The notes beneath the pieces were generated by a model. The model saw only the letters and a list, made by a program, of their open reading frames with translations, was not told the origin of the DNA and searched no databases. From CAZJLP01 sp964546955 (GTDB taxonomy: Bacteria; Verrucomicrobiota; Verrucomicrobiia; Opitutales; Opitutaceae), in assembly GCA_964546955.1 (NCBI GenBank), contig CAZJLP010000084.1, positions 1-14,152 on the forward strand: a stretch of 14,152 bases of DNA. Direction: 5' to 3'. Positions within the stretch are counted from its first letter, which is position 1. Each line of letters begins with the position of its first letter. Shown one piece after another: positions 7,501-14,152 of the stretch. The translations under genes were made by a program, and so were the position numbers.

Positions 7501-9057
7501 TCAGATTGGAGGCCGCTGCCAGCCTCCAAACTTCGCTTCCAGCGCGCTCATGGCGGCGAGGACAACGTCTTCGCGCCAGGGCTGGCCGGTGACCATGATG
7601 CCCAACGGCATTTTTTCGGGACTTGTACCGGCTCGAACGACTCCACTGGGCCAGCCGGTCAAATTGTAAGTCGAGGTGAAGCCCGCTCCACGCACGCGAC
7701 CCCCTTCGGCGTCGCGCGAACCGATGACAGGGGCTGGTCCGAGGGCGGGCGGGCAGAGGATGATGTCGTAGTTTTTGACCCAGCCGAGCATCTGGCTTCG
7801 CCAGGCGTCGCGCTTCTCAATCAGCTCGGTGAACTCGGAGGTCGAAATCAGCGGGTAGTCGAAGCGACGATCGGGTCCCGGCTTGGTGGTCCTGTGTTTC
7901 TGCACCAGCCGTTTTTGCCATGCGTTGCCGTCGCCCTCGCGAAGTTTGGTGGAGATTTCCGCGGCCTCCAGGGCTCCGGGCGGCATCGATTCCGTAACCT
8001 GACAGCCGAGTCCTTCGAAGAATTTGGCGCAGGAGAGAACGACGTCCGACATCTCCTTGGTGGGCTTCGGAGCGTCGGCGGCCATGCTGGTGTAAAAGAC
8101 CACCCGCAATTTGGAGATATCCACTTTCAAAGGATCCAACCAAGGCATGGGGGCGATGATTGCGTCCAAATCGTCGGGTCCACTCAGGATTGGCATCAGC
8201 AGCATCAAGTCCTCGACCCGACGCGCCATGGGCCCCCCTTGCTGATAGCTGTCGAATACTCCTCCGAAATCGACGATGTGGCCGGTGCGCGGGATGCGGC
8301 CCGTTTGCGGTTTGATGCCCGCGATCCCGTTCGCGTGGGCCGGTCCGCGGATCGAGCCACCGAAGTCCGTTCCCACGTCGAAGGGCGCTCCGCCCGCGGC
8401 GATAATCGCACCGCCGCCGCCGGTCGAACCCGCCGTGGAGCGGGTGGGATCGTAAGGATTCCGCGACATGCCGTAGATGATATTGACCGTCGTGCCCAAC
8501 CCGCTGACGCCACCCAAGGTAAACTCCGGCGTGTTGGTCTTTCCGAGTAGGATGGCGCCGGCGGCACGGAGGCGGGAGACGATCGTTGCGTCTTTGTCGG
8601 GGACAAAAAAAGCGCGACCTTGAGTGCCTCCGGTCGAGATCACGCCTTCCGTATCCCACGAGTCCTTGATGGTCATCGGCACGCCGTGAAGCGGGCCTTT
8701 GATTTCGCCTCGGCCGAGAGAAGCGTCGGCGGCCGCCGCCTCTTTCAACGCCCGCTCGCGACAGAATTGCACGACGGCATTCAGCTTGGGATTGACCGCA
8801 TCAATTCGCTCGTAGTGGGCCTTCACCGCCTCGACCGAAGAGAGCCTTTTCTCTCGAATTTGTTGCGCCAGCCTGGTGGCGGACATGAACACCACGTCGG
8901 TGGTGGGATCAGTCGACTTCGCGTAAACAGGAGCAGCGGCGGCCGAGGAGGAAGTGAGGCCCAAGGAAGCCAGGAGAGTCGAAGAGGAGCCCAAGCCGGC
9001 CGAACGAAAAAAATCGCGGCGGGATTTACGCGCGGGGAGAGGAAGAGGCGAGTTCAT
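7501..9057 (-). CDS. Tat-exported amidase-signature enzyme, second amidase of module A
   Basis: A 518-residue amidase-signature enzyme with ATG at 9057, 16 bases after the stop of the gene at 9074. The N-terminus carries a twin-arginine motif SRRDFF (residues 12-17) followed by a weakly hydrophobic, Ser/Ala-rich segment to about residue 46 (PVYA). This predicts Tat export of the folded enzyme. Catalytic residues are Lys131 (TIKDS), cis-Ser211 (GSTGG) and nucleophile Ser235 (DFGGSIRGP), 24 apart. The DFGGS and GIKPQ variants separate it from the Sec-type amidases of module B and place it with FAAH/GatA-like members. The segment at 260-300 (GHIVDFGG, GPMAR, VEDL, SGPDD) is shared with its upstream twin. 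It is the last intact gene of module A and is followed by the amidase remnant. The substrate is unknown. Confidence 0.95.
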   Translation of the reverse strand: MNSPLPLPARKSRRDFFRSAGLGSSSTLLASLGLTSSSAAAAPVYAKSTDPTTDVVFMSATRLAQQIREKRLSSVEAVKAHYERIDAVNPKLNAVVQFCRERALKEAAAADASLGRGEIKGPLHGVPMTIKDSWDTEGVISTGGTQGRAFFVPDKDATIVSRLRAAGAILLGKTNTPEFTLGGVSGLGTTVNIIYGMSRNPYDPTRSTAGSTGGGGAIIAAGGAPFDVGTDFGGSIRGPAHANGIAGIKPQTGRIPRTGHIVDFGGVFDSYQQGGPMARRVEDLMLLMPILSGPDDLDAIIAPMPWLDPLKVDISKLRVVFYTSMAADAPKPTKEMSDVVLSCAKFFEGLGCQVTESMPPGALEAAEISTKLREGDGNAWQKRLVQKHRTTKPGPDRRFDYPLISTSEFTELIEKRDAWRSQMLGWVKNYDIILCPPALGPAPVIGSRDAEGGRVRGAGFTSTYNLTGWPSGVVRAGTSPEKMPLGIMVTGQPWREDVVLAAMSALEAKFGGWQRPPI

Positions 9058-9073
9058 CAGAATGAGCGAAAAG

Positions 9074-10606
9074 TTAGATTGCTGGTTTCTTGAAGCCTCC
9101 GGTGCCAGCCTCGACGAAGTAGGCGGCTGCCAGCGACACGTCTTCGCGCCACGGTTTTGAAATCAACTGTACGCCGATCGGCAGGCCGTCCGGCGACGTT
9201 CCGGCCCGCACGACCGTGCCAGGCCAGCCCGTGTTGTTGTAGGTGGCGGTATATCCGAAATTACCGGGAGGGTTAGGTGTCCAGCGCGGTTCGTCCGGCC
9301 AGGGCTCCGCCGGCGTGGAATTGGCGGGGCAAATCAGGAGATCGTAAGGTTTGATCCACTGCAGGAATTTGGTGCGATTCGCGTCCATCATCTCCGCCAG
9401 TCGTGTGAACTCGGCCGTGTCGCATTGAGGACTCTCGCCCATCGCGATCACCGACGAGACCTGGCTCGTTCCATATTTTTTCAACATGCGCTTGACCCAC
9501 GCTCGTCCATCCGCGGTGGACAACGCGTTGCGGACTTCCTGCGATTCCTTGATTAAGGCTTTTGGGCAATCTTCCACCACGGTGAGGCCGAGTCCCCGGA
9601 ACAGGTCCACCGCTTTGTTCACGGCCGACGCCGTCTCGGGGGTGCATTTTTTTTCGGAGCCGTTCTCGATGTAGTAGACGACCTTGATCGTTTTGAGATC
9701 GATGGCGTTGGGCGCGGTCCATGGCATCGGAGCGATCGCCGCGTCGATATAGTCGGGCCCGCTGATGATCGGCATGATCAACTCCAAATCCTCGACCCAG
9801 CGCGCCATTGGCCCGATGACCTGGAAAGGGTCGAAGTATCCTCCAAAGTCGACGATATGCCCCGTGCGAGGCACGCGACCGAATTGCGGTTTGATTCCGG
9901 CAATGCCGCAGAAGTGCGCGGGCCCACGGATCGAGCCGCCGAAATCCGTGCCGATGTCAAAAGGAGAGCCGCCCGCAGCGATGATCGAAGCGCCGCCTCC
10001 GGTCGAGCCTCCGGGCTGATACCCCAGTTTGTACGGATTGTGCGTCTTGCCGTAGATGAGGTTCGTGGTTTGCCCGGACAGCGTAAGTTCCGGCGTATTG
10101 GTTTTTCCCAGGAGGATTGCGCCGGCCTGGCGCACCCGCTGGATGTAGGTGGCATCGCGGGAAGGGAGATAACCCTTCCGCCCCAACGTCCCCCCGGTTG
10201 AGACCACGCCGAGCGTCTCATGCGAATCCTTCGAGGTGAACGGTACACCGTGAAGAGCCCCAAAGGTTTTGCCTTTGGCTAACGCTTCGTCGGCTACCCT
10301 GGCTTCCTGCAGCGCGCGTTCGAAGCAGGGGAATACGACGGCATTCAGCTTAGGATTCACCGCCTCGATGCGCTGAATGTAAGCGGAGACTACTTCGACC
10401 GAAGAAAGCTTCTTTTCTCGAATCATCGCGGCTATGCGTTTAGCCGAGGTGAACAAGACATCGTCGGGCACGGGAGCGGTCGCGGTCCCGTTGGTGCCGG
10501 CAGCTTCCAACCGCAGCCGGGAAGCGAGCATGGCGGCAGCTGAGACAACTCCCGCTTGACCCAGGAAGTGGCGCCGTGAGGTGGGTGGACTAGAGCGTGT
10601 GATCAT
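9074..10606 (-). CDS. Tat-exported amidase-signature enzyme, first amidase of module A
   Basis: A 510-residue amidase-signature enzyme with ATG at 10606, 30 bases after the TonB receptor stop (TGA at 10637-10639). Residues 10-15 are SRRHFL, close to the Tat consensus SRRxFL, with a hydrophobic Ala/Val-rich segment to about residue 36. Catalytic residues are Lys126 (TSKDS), cis-Ser201 (GGSTGG) and Ser225 (DFGGSIRGP). It is a clear paralogue of the next gene (7501-9057), with long shared runs around GIAGIKP, RTGHIVDFGG and IAPMPW, so the pair arose by tandem duplication. A weak GGA lies about 9 bases before the start. It probably acts in the periplasm on an amide brought in by the receptor. Alternatives within the family, such as N-acyl amide or peptide amide hydrolysis, cannot be told apart here. 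Confidence 0.95.
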   Translation of the reverse strand: MITRSSPPTSRRHFLGQAGVVSAAAMLASRLRLEAAGTNGTATAPVPDDVLFTSAKRIAAMIREKKLSSVEVVSAYIQRIEAVNPKLNAVVFPCFERALQEARVADEALAKGKTFGALHGVPFTSKDSHETLGVVSTGGTLGRKGYLPSRDATYIQRVRQAGAILLGKTNTPELTLSGQTTNLIYGKTHNPYKLGYQPGGSTGGGASIIAAGGSPFDIGTDFGGSIRGPAHFCGIAGIKPQFGRVPRTGHIVDFGGYFDPFQVIGPMARWVEDLELIMPIISGPDYIDAAIAPMPWTAPNAIDLKTIKVVYYIENGSEKKCTPETASAVNKAVDLFRGLGLTVVEDCPKALIKESQEVRNALSTADGRAWVKRMLKKYGTSQVSSVIAMGESPQCDTAEFTRLAEMMDANRTKFLQWIKPYDLLICPANSTPAEPWPDEPRWTPNPPGNFGYTATYNNTGWPGTVVRAGTSPDGLPIGVQLISKPWREDVSLAAAYFVEAGTGGFKKPAI

Positions 10607-10636
10607 AGGGTTTCCGTGCTGGACAAGGTGGGCCGA

Positions 10637-13363
10637 TCAAAACCGTCGGGTGACGGAAAGTTCGTAGTTTCTCGGGAGCGCAGTCTGAAGAAGAGTGCCG
10701 CCGGCCGAGCCGTTGTTGGGTGTCCAGTACAGCTCGTCCGTGAGGTTCCGGACGTTCAGGCTGATTCGCCACTGCTTCTTGTCGTAGTAGAACGCCATAT
10801 TGTGCGAGTACGAGTCGGGCAGTGTCAGAAGGTCGGGCAGGTCGCTGGACGCGGCTACTTTCGAGACATACGTGCTGTTCCAGGTGACACCGAAACCGTT
10901 CGGGAACGAGTAGCCGACGAACGTTCCTATAATGTGATCCGGGTACTGTCCGAACTCGTTGTATTCCGTAGCCGAAGCGGGAATCGCGACCGCGGCGTTG
11001 CCGCCCCAGAGGAAAGCCTCCGCGGGGAAGATCACATTACCGCTCGCGTCGGTGATGTCTTGAAACCCGATATATTTGGCGGTCGCATTTGCGCTGCGGA
11101 AGCCGGTGAGCTGCGTGCGCTCCACCTTCGTCCAGGTGCCGGTGAGAATGAAGGACCAGCGTTTGTTCGGCACGAAGCGAATTTCGGCCTCGATGCCGCG
11201 ATTGACGGTGGAGCGAATGAAGGACTCGCCTTCCTCCAACGTGCTGGAGGAACGCGTCTGGTCGTAAGCGGCAACGGAATAGTAGATCTTGTCCTTGTAG
11301 GTGGAGCCTTTGAGTCCCGCTTCGATGAGAGTGGCCTCGCCCAGGATATTTCCGGTGAGCACGTTTCCGAACGCGAGATCCTGCCGCGTGCCGGCCAGAA
11401 TGGCCGAAGCGCGGGACGCCGTGAAATAAGGCGTGGCGCCCAGCCAGGGCGTTTTGTAGCTGACGCTGGCCGAGACCGACGCGGCGGCATCGTTGCCCTC
11501 CGACTCGCGCCGCGGGAGATTATTTCCCACCGAGGAACTGGCGAAAGGACCACTGCGATCGTAGCGCGTATCTTCCACCGTTTCGGCTTGGGCATAGTCG
11601 TAGCGGGCGCCGAGCAATAGACCGAGCCGGTTCCACAGCTTGATGTCTGTCATCATGCCACCACCGTACTCCGTGAAATTACTGAAGGTCGCGGTACTGA
11701 TCGGCTCGCCGGTAGCGAAAGAGCGGTCTCCGCTCGTCAGAAAGGCAGCGAACGTGTCGGTCGCGAGGTAGCCGCCGTTAGTCGCTATGCCGCCGCCGTC
11801 TGTATGCCTTACGTTGAGCGACGCCAGCAGGTCGACGGAGATCCAGGAGGGAAGCTTGTTCAGGAGTGGAATTTGATCGGCGCGACGCGTGATGGTGTAC
11901 TTGGCTTCGAGCACCGTGATCTCCTGATCCTGATTGAAGGGCAGCTGAGATAGTTTCGTTTGGTGCTGATAGTCGTAGAAAAACTGTAATTTCTGTGCTT
12001 GGTCGGGATCGGTATCGTCAATGAAGTCCAAGTAACCGGTGAGGACGTCGCCGTCGGCGTACTCTTCGATGGCAACGAGGGACCAATCGCGCGGGCCGTA
12101 AGCGACGGTGGCCGGATTCAGGAAGAAACCGATGGGGATTTGTTGGTTGGCCTGCGCGAGCGTTCCGCTGGTTCCGGCAAATGCCAACGGACCGCCTGAG
12201 GGCGCGGCGAGAATGGCCTGGCCGGCGGGGGAGGCTGCGGCGGCGGCGTATTGCGGCAGCGAGAGGAGGTCTTTGAACGCCTGCGGCACCCCGGCCACGG
12301 TCGGCCGGCCACCGGGAAAAAAGGGAAACTGCACGGACAATGGCCGATTGACGGTCGAGACCGCGCCACTTGGGAAATTCCGACTTTGTTGTATCTCGCG
12401 TTCGGACACACGACCGTCGCCGTCGAAGTCCAGATTCACAAGCGCGCTGCCGCGGAGGTAGAGATTATTATCGAGCGTAAATTGCGTGACGCGATTGGCG
12501 CCGGCCATGCCGGCATTTTGCGCGTTTTGGTAAATGCCCCCCGATTCAATGCGCCATTTGTCCGTGACATTCCAGGAGAAGGAAAGTTGGAGGACTCGGT
12601 CCTTCTGGAAGTTGTCTTCGTAGAAGCTGTCCGCGTCGTTGAGCAGGGCGAAAATTTGAAATCCGGCATCCTTGCCTTTGATGCGCAGAGGCTGTGCGTA
12701 GTTCATCTGCATTTCACCCTTCTCGTAGGAACCGCCCACGAGGGTGATCGACCCTTGCGCCTTATCCAGGTAGCGGCCCGTGGTTCCGCGCACCGATTTT
12801 GGCACGTAGTTCGTATAACCGCCAATGCGGCCCGCGCCATAGATGGGAGAGGGGGGGCCGCGGACCACTTCCACGCTGTCCCACATCGTGATAACGTTCC
12901 GGATATTTCCCTGCGGATCGATGCGTTTCATCCCGCGGATATACGTATCCGTGGTGTTGTTACGGATCTGCGTGGCGCCCGCGATACCCCAACGGTTAAC
13001 CGTGTAGGTTCCCGGCAGGATTCGGAACAGTTGGTCTCCGTCGCGGATTCCGATCTTGTCGACCAGCTCGGAACTGATGACGGAGATGGAACGCGGCGTA
13101 TCCTCCAGCTTGCGATTGAACCCGATTGCGCTGCCGATCGCGTTCTTCGGCACCACGTTATTGGGATCGAACGCGGTGTCCTGCGCGACGAAACGATCCA
13201 GGACGACGATGTCCTCTCTTTTGGGCAGGCCTAGACCTGGAGTTTCGATCGGTTCGGGAGCGGCTGGTTCGGCGGCGACTTCTACCGCCGGCTCGGCAGC
13301 GAACACAACAGAGGACATGAGCGTGGACAGCATCCACGCAGACGCAGACGGGAATTTGGACAT
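10637..13363 (-). CDS. TonB-dependent outer-membrane receptor, module A
   Basis: A TonB-dependent receptor of 908 residues when started at the ATG at 13363. A longer reading from a TTG at 13414 would put 17 residues before the signal peptide and is disfavoured. The signal peptide ends near VFA-AEP (about residue 22). A Pro/Glu/Ala-rich linker leads to EDIVVLDRFVA (50-60), the likely TonB-interacting segment. The plug contains RGMKRIDPQGN (143-153) and VRGPPSPIYG (167-176). The barrel ends in VTRRF. It is paralogous to the receptor at 4093-6930: the RGMKRIDPQGN plug block is identical, SPIYGxGRIGGY is shared, and a PAEAFxWGG motif near the C-terminus is common to both. An EF-hand-like loop is at 312-323. 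It heads a receptor-amidase-amidase unit and is preceded by two inverted repeats. The ligand is unknown and probably related to that of the other receptor. Confidence 0.95.
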   Translation of the reverse strand: MSKFPSASAWMLSTLMSSVVFAAEPAVEVAAEPAAPEPIETPGLGLPKREDIVVLDRFVAQDTAFDPNNVVPKNAIGSAIGFNRKLEDTPRSISVISSELVDKIGIRDGDQLFRILPGTYTVNRWGIAGATQIRNNTTDTYIRGMKRIDPQGNIRNVITMWDSVEVVRGPPSPIYGAGRIGGYTNYVPKSVRGTTGRYLDKAQGSITLVGGSYEKGEMQMNYAQPLRIKGKDAGFQIFALLNDADSFYEDNFQKDRVLQLSFSWNVTDKWRIESGGIYQNAQNAGMAGANRVTQFTLDNNLYLRGSALVNLDFDGDGRVSEREIQQSRNFPSGAVSTVNRPLSVQFPFFPGGRPTVAGVPQAFKDLLSLPQYAAAAASPAGQAILAAPSGGPLAFAGTSGTLAQANQQIPIGFFLNPATVAYGPRDWSLVAIEEYADGDVLTGYLDFIDDTDPDQAQKLQFFYDYQHQTKLSQLPFNQDQEITVLEAKYTITRRADQIPLLNKLPSWISVDLLASLNVRHTDGGGIATNGGYLATDTFAAFLTSGDRSFATGEPISTATFSNFTEYGGGMMTDIKLWNRLGLLLGARYDYAQAETVEDTRYDRSGPFASSSVGNNLPRRESEGNDAAASVSASVSYKTPWLGATPYFTASRASAILAGTRQDLAFGNVLTGNILGEATLIEAGLKGSTYKDKIYYSVAAYDQTRSSSTLEEGESFIRSTVNRGIEAEIRFVPNKRWSFILTGTWTKVERTQLTGFRSANATAKYIGFQDITDASGNVIFPAEAFLWGGNAAVAIPASATEYNEFGQYPDHIIGTFVGYSFPNGFGVTWNSTYVSKVAASSDLPDLLTLPDSYSHNMAFYYDKKQWRISLNVRNLTDELYWTPNNGSAGGTLLQTALPRNYELSVTRRF
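12395..12430 (-). other. EF-hand-like calcium loop inside the module A receptor
   Basis: Residues 312-323 (from the ATG at 13363) read DFDGDGRVSERE. Positions 1, 3, 5, 9 and 12 are Asp, Asp, Asp, Ser and Glu, with Gly at 6 and Val at 8, a full match to the EF-hand loop pattern. It lies at about the same distance after the plug as the loop in the other receptor, and GDGR[IV]SERE is common to both. Confidence 0.7.
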
Positions 13364-13370
13364 AAGTGTC

Positions 13371-13389
13371 CCACGCCGGTTGGGCGTGG
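13371..13389 (-). promoter_or_regulatory. Perfect 7-bp inverted repeat next to the receptor start codon
   Basis: CCACGCC and GGCGTGG flank a 5-base loop and end seven bases before the ATG at 13363. In the mRNA this would form a GC-rich hairpin that includes the only Shine-Dalgarno-like bases (GTGGGA), so it could limit translation initiation. A DNA operator is the alternative. Confidence 0.5.
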
Positions 13390-13390
13390 C

Positions 13391-13405
13391 GGTTGAGTGA
13401 TTGGC
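13391..13405 (-). repeat. 15-base element shared with the inter-module gap
   Basis: GCCAATCACTCAACC on the minus strand, identical to 7435-7449. Here it covers most of the 3' arm of the inverted repeat at 13398-13417 plus the spacer before the hairpin at 13371. It lies about 28 bases upstream of the receptor ATG. Confidence 0.6.
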
Positions 13406-13417
13406 AGCACCCAATCA
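13398..13417 (-). promoter_or_regulatory. Perfect 7-bp inverted repeat, candidate operator
   Basis: TGATTGG and CCAATCA flank a 6-base spacer (GTGCTG on the minus strand). The 20-base dyad has the size of a dimeric regulator site and lies 35-54 bases before the receptor ATG. GGGTGCTG also occurs twice in a row with an 11-base period, one helical turn, overlapping this site. Which transcription factor binds it, if any, is not visible. Confidence 0.5.
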
Positions 13418-13451
13418 GCACCCGTCATGCCAGTGAATTTTCCGCCCGGCG

Positions 13452-13466
13452 TTAGAAAAAATATTC
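13452..13466 (-). promoter_or_regulatory. AT-rich patch, possible promoter -10 region
   Basis: The minus strand reads AATATTTTTTC, an AT island in a GC-rich gap, about 90-100 bases upstream of the receptor ATG and upstream of both inverted repeats. An AATATT hexamer lies 18 bases after a poor TTCATC. The match to sigma-70 consensus is weak, and only the position and base composition argue for a promoter. Confidence 0.2.
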
Positions 13467-13549
13467 GTGAAGCCGGACGCGCCGATGAATCGCACGCGGG
13501 CCAGTCATTGCGGATGCGCTGCGCCGAGGGCTAGCGATTTTCCGTCGCG

Positions 13550-13566
13550 CGGCCAGCGGGTGGCCG
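13550..13566 (-). terminator. Possible terminator hairpin after the allophanate hydrolase gene
   Basis: A 6-bp perfect stem (CGGCCA / TGGCCG) with a 5-base loop begins 23 bases after the TAA at 13589-13591. No T run follows, so it is not a classical intrinsic terminator. It may mark the end of the upstream transcript or do nothing. Confidence 0.3.
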
Positions 13567-13588
13567 ATGGATCCGCTATGAATCGATT

Positions 13589-14152
13589 TTAGCGACAGCT
13601 CTCGAGAAATGCACGCCAGCCGCCGAAGGCGGTGATATCGCGCGCGCCGGCGATTGCCGCGGCTTCGCAGAGAAAGCCTTGCACGCTTTCGCCGTCCTCC
13701 AAGGAAATCGCGCCGATTCCAAGCGGTGAAGGAATGCGCGAGACGAAATCGCCGAAGGCAGCCGTCGGCAGTTCCCAGACTTCGAGGGCGACCGCCGCGC
13801 CGCCTTGCGCAACTCGCACCAGGCCCGGCTTCGGCGGTGTCGTGCCGGGAAGCGCGTAGAGCTTGTACCGCGGCGCGGTGCACGTCGCACGCAGGAGCTT
13901 CGCGCCGCGTTCGCGCAGCTGCGAATTGAGAGGGAGGCCGCTCAAGTGAGCGCCGCAAACCGCGATCCGCGTCCAAGCGCCTGAGGAACGGAGAGCTCGT
14001 GCGGGCTCCTCCTCGCCCAGGAAGCGCGCGGCGAGGCGCAGAAGCTGATTGTCGTGAAAACGCGACGCAACCAACGTGACGCCCCAGGGGACGCCGCTGG
14101 GCAGGAAACCGGCGGGTACCGCAATACCGCACAGATCCAAAAGATTGAGGTA
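13589..14152 (-). CDS. atzF: Allophanate hydrolase (AtzF type), C-terminal part, 5'-truncated
   Basis: The frame is open from the window edge to the TAA at 13589-13591, giving 187 residues. The first residues (YLNLLDLCGIAVPAG, then PWGVTLVA and LLRLAARFLGEE) are the end of an amidase-signature core. From about residue 60 the sequence enters the C-terminal domain that marks allophanate hydrolases: CGAHLSGLPLN, RGAKLL, TAPRYKLYALPG, PKPGLVRV, VWELP, PLGIG and GFLCEA. The enzyme converts allophanate to ammonia and carbon dioxide in the cytoplasm, downstream of urea carboxylase or cyanurate/biuret breakdown. There is no signal peptide in the visible part. The apparent TTG start at 14140 is internal to a conserved segment and is not the real start. 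Codirectional with module A, 225 bases away, possibly a separate transcript. This is the only gene in the window that points to a known pathway. Confidence 0.93.
   Translation of the reverse strand, partial: YLNLLDLCGIAVPAGFLPSGVPWGVTLVASRFHDNQLLRLAARFLGEEEPARALRSSGAWTRIAVCGAHLSGLPLNSQLRERGAKLLRATCTAPRYKLYALPGTTPPKPGLVRVAQGGAAVALEVWELPTAAFGDFVSRIPSPLGIGAISLEDGESVQGFLCEAAAIAGARDITAFGGWRAFLESCR

Noticed and set aside
7441..8550. 369-codon plus-strand open frame over the gap and the Tat amidase
   Set aside because: Most of it is the complement of the amidase coding region, with low-complexity Arg/Gly-rich composition.
12251..13234. 327-codon plus-strand open frame opposite the module A receptor
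   Set aside because: Antisense shadow of the receptor signal, plug and EF-hand region.
13364..13414. Upstream TTG start for the module A receptor
   Set aside because: It would place 17 residues before a normal signal peptide and translate through both inverted repeats; the ATG at 13363 gives a standard signal peptide.
1..14152. Insertion sequences, CRISPR arrays, tRNA or rRNA genes
   Set aside because: I saw no transposase-like frame, regularly spaced repeats or RNA gene signature; the only repeats are paralogous genes and the short leader motif.

Overview
The window is a GC-rich stretch in which every recognisable gene lies on the minus strand, so the genes read from the high-coordinate end to the low one. 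It looks like a chromosomal catabolic locus of a Gram-negative bacterium with TonB-energised outer-membrane import. The large TonB-dependent receptors carry a short hydrophobic EDIVVLxRFVA segment just after the signal peptide. That segment, the lack of clear Shine-Dalgarno sites, and the mixed Sec/Tat secreted amidases all remind me of Opitutaceae/Verrucomicrobiota. This taxonomic guess is an inference and was not tested.

Layout in transcription order. (1) 14152-13589: the 3' end of an allophanate hydrolase (AtzF type), entering from outside the window. (2) 13588-13364: an intergenic leader with one possible terminator hairpin and two perfect inverted repeats next to the following gene. (3) Module A, 13363-7501: a TonB-dependent receptor followed closely by two amidase-signature enzymes, both with Tat signal peptides. 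(4) 7500-6931: a 570-base gap that is not empty. It holds the decayed 5' end of another amidase gene, with stops and frameshifts, preceded by a 15-base copy of the element in the module A leader. (5) Module B, 6930-1: a second, paralogous TonB-dependent receptor followed by three amidase-signature enzymes with Sec-type signal peptides. The last one is cut by the window edge after its 220th codon.

Working model: an unidentified amide-containing compound enters through the receptors. It is hydrolysed in the periplasm by a set of four or more exported amidases (Ser-cisSer-Lys amidase-signature family). The released nitrogen, or a urea/allophanate-like product, would be used in the cytoplasm, where allophanate hydrolase acts. 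The organisation resembles a polysaccharide-utilisation locus, with amidases in place of glycosidases. The repeated receptor-amidase layout, two different export routes, tandem amidase duplication with one dead copy, and EF-hand-like loops at the same site in both receptors are what make the window unusual. The substrate cannot be read from the sequence.
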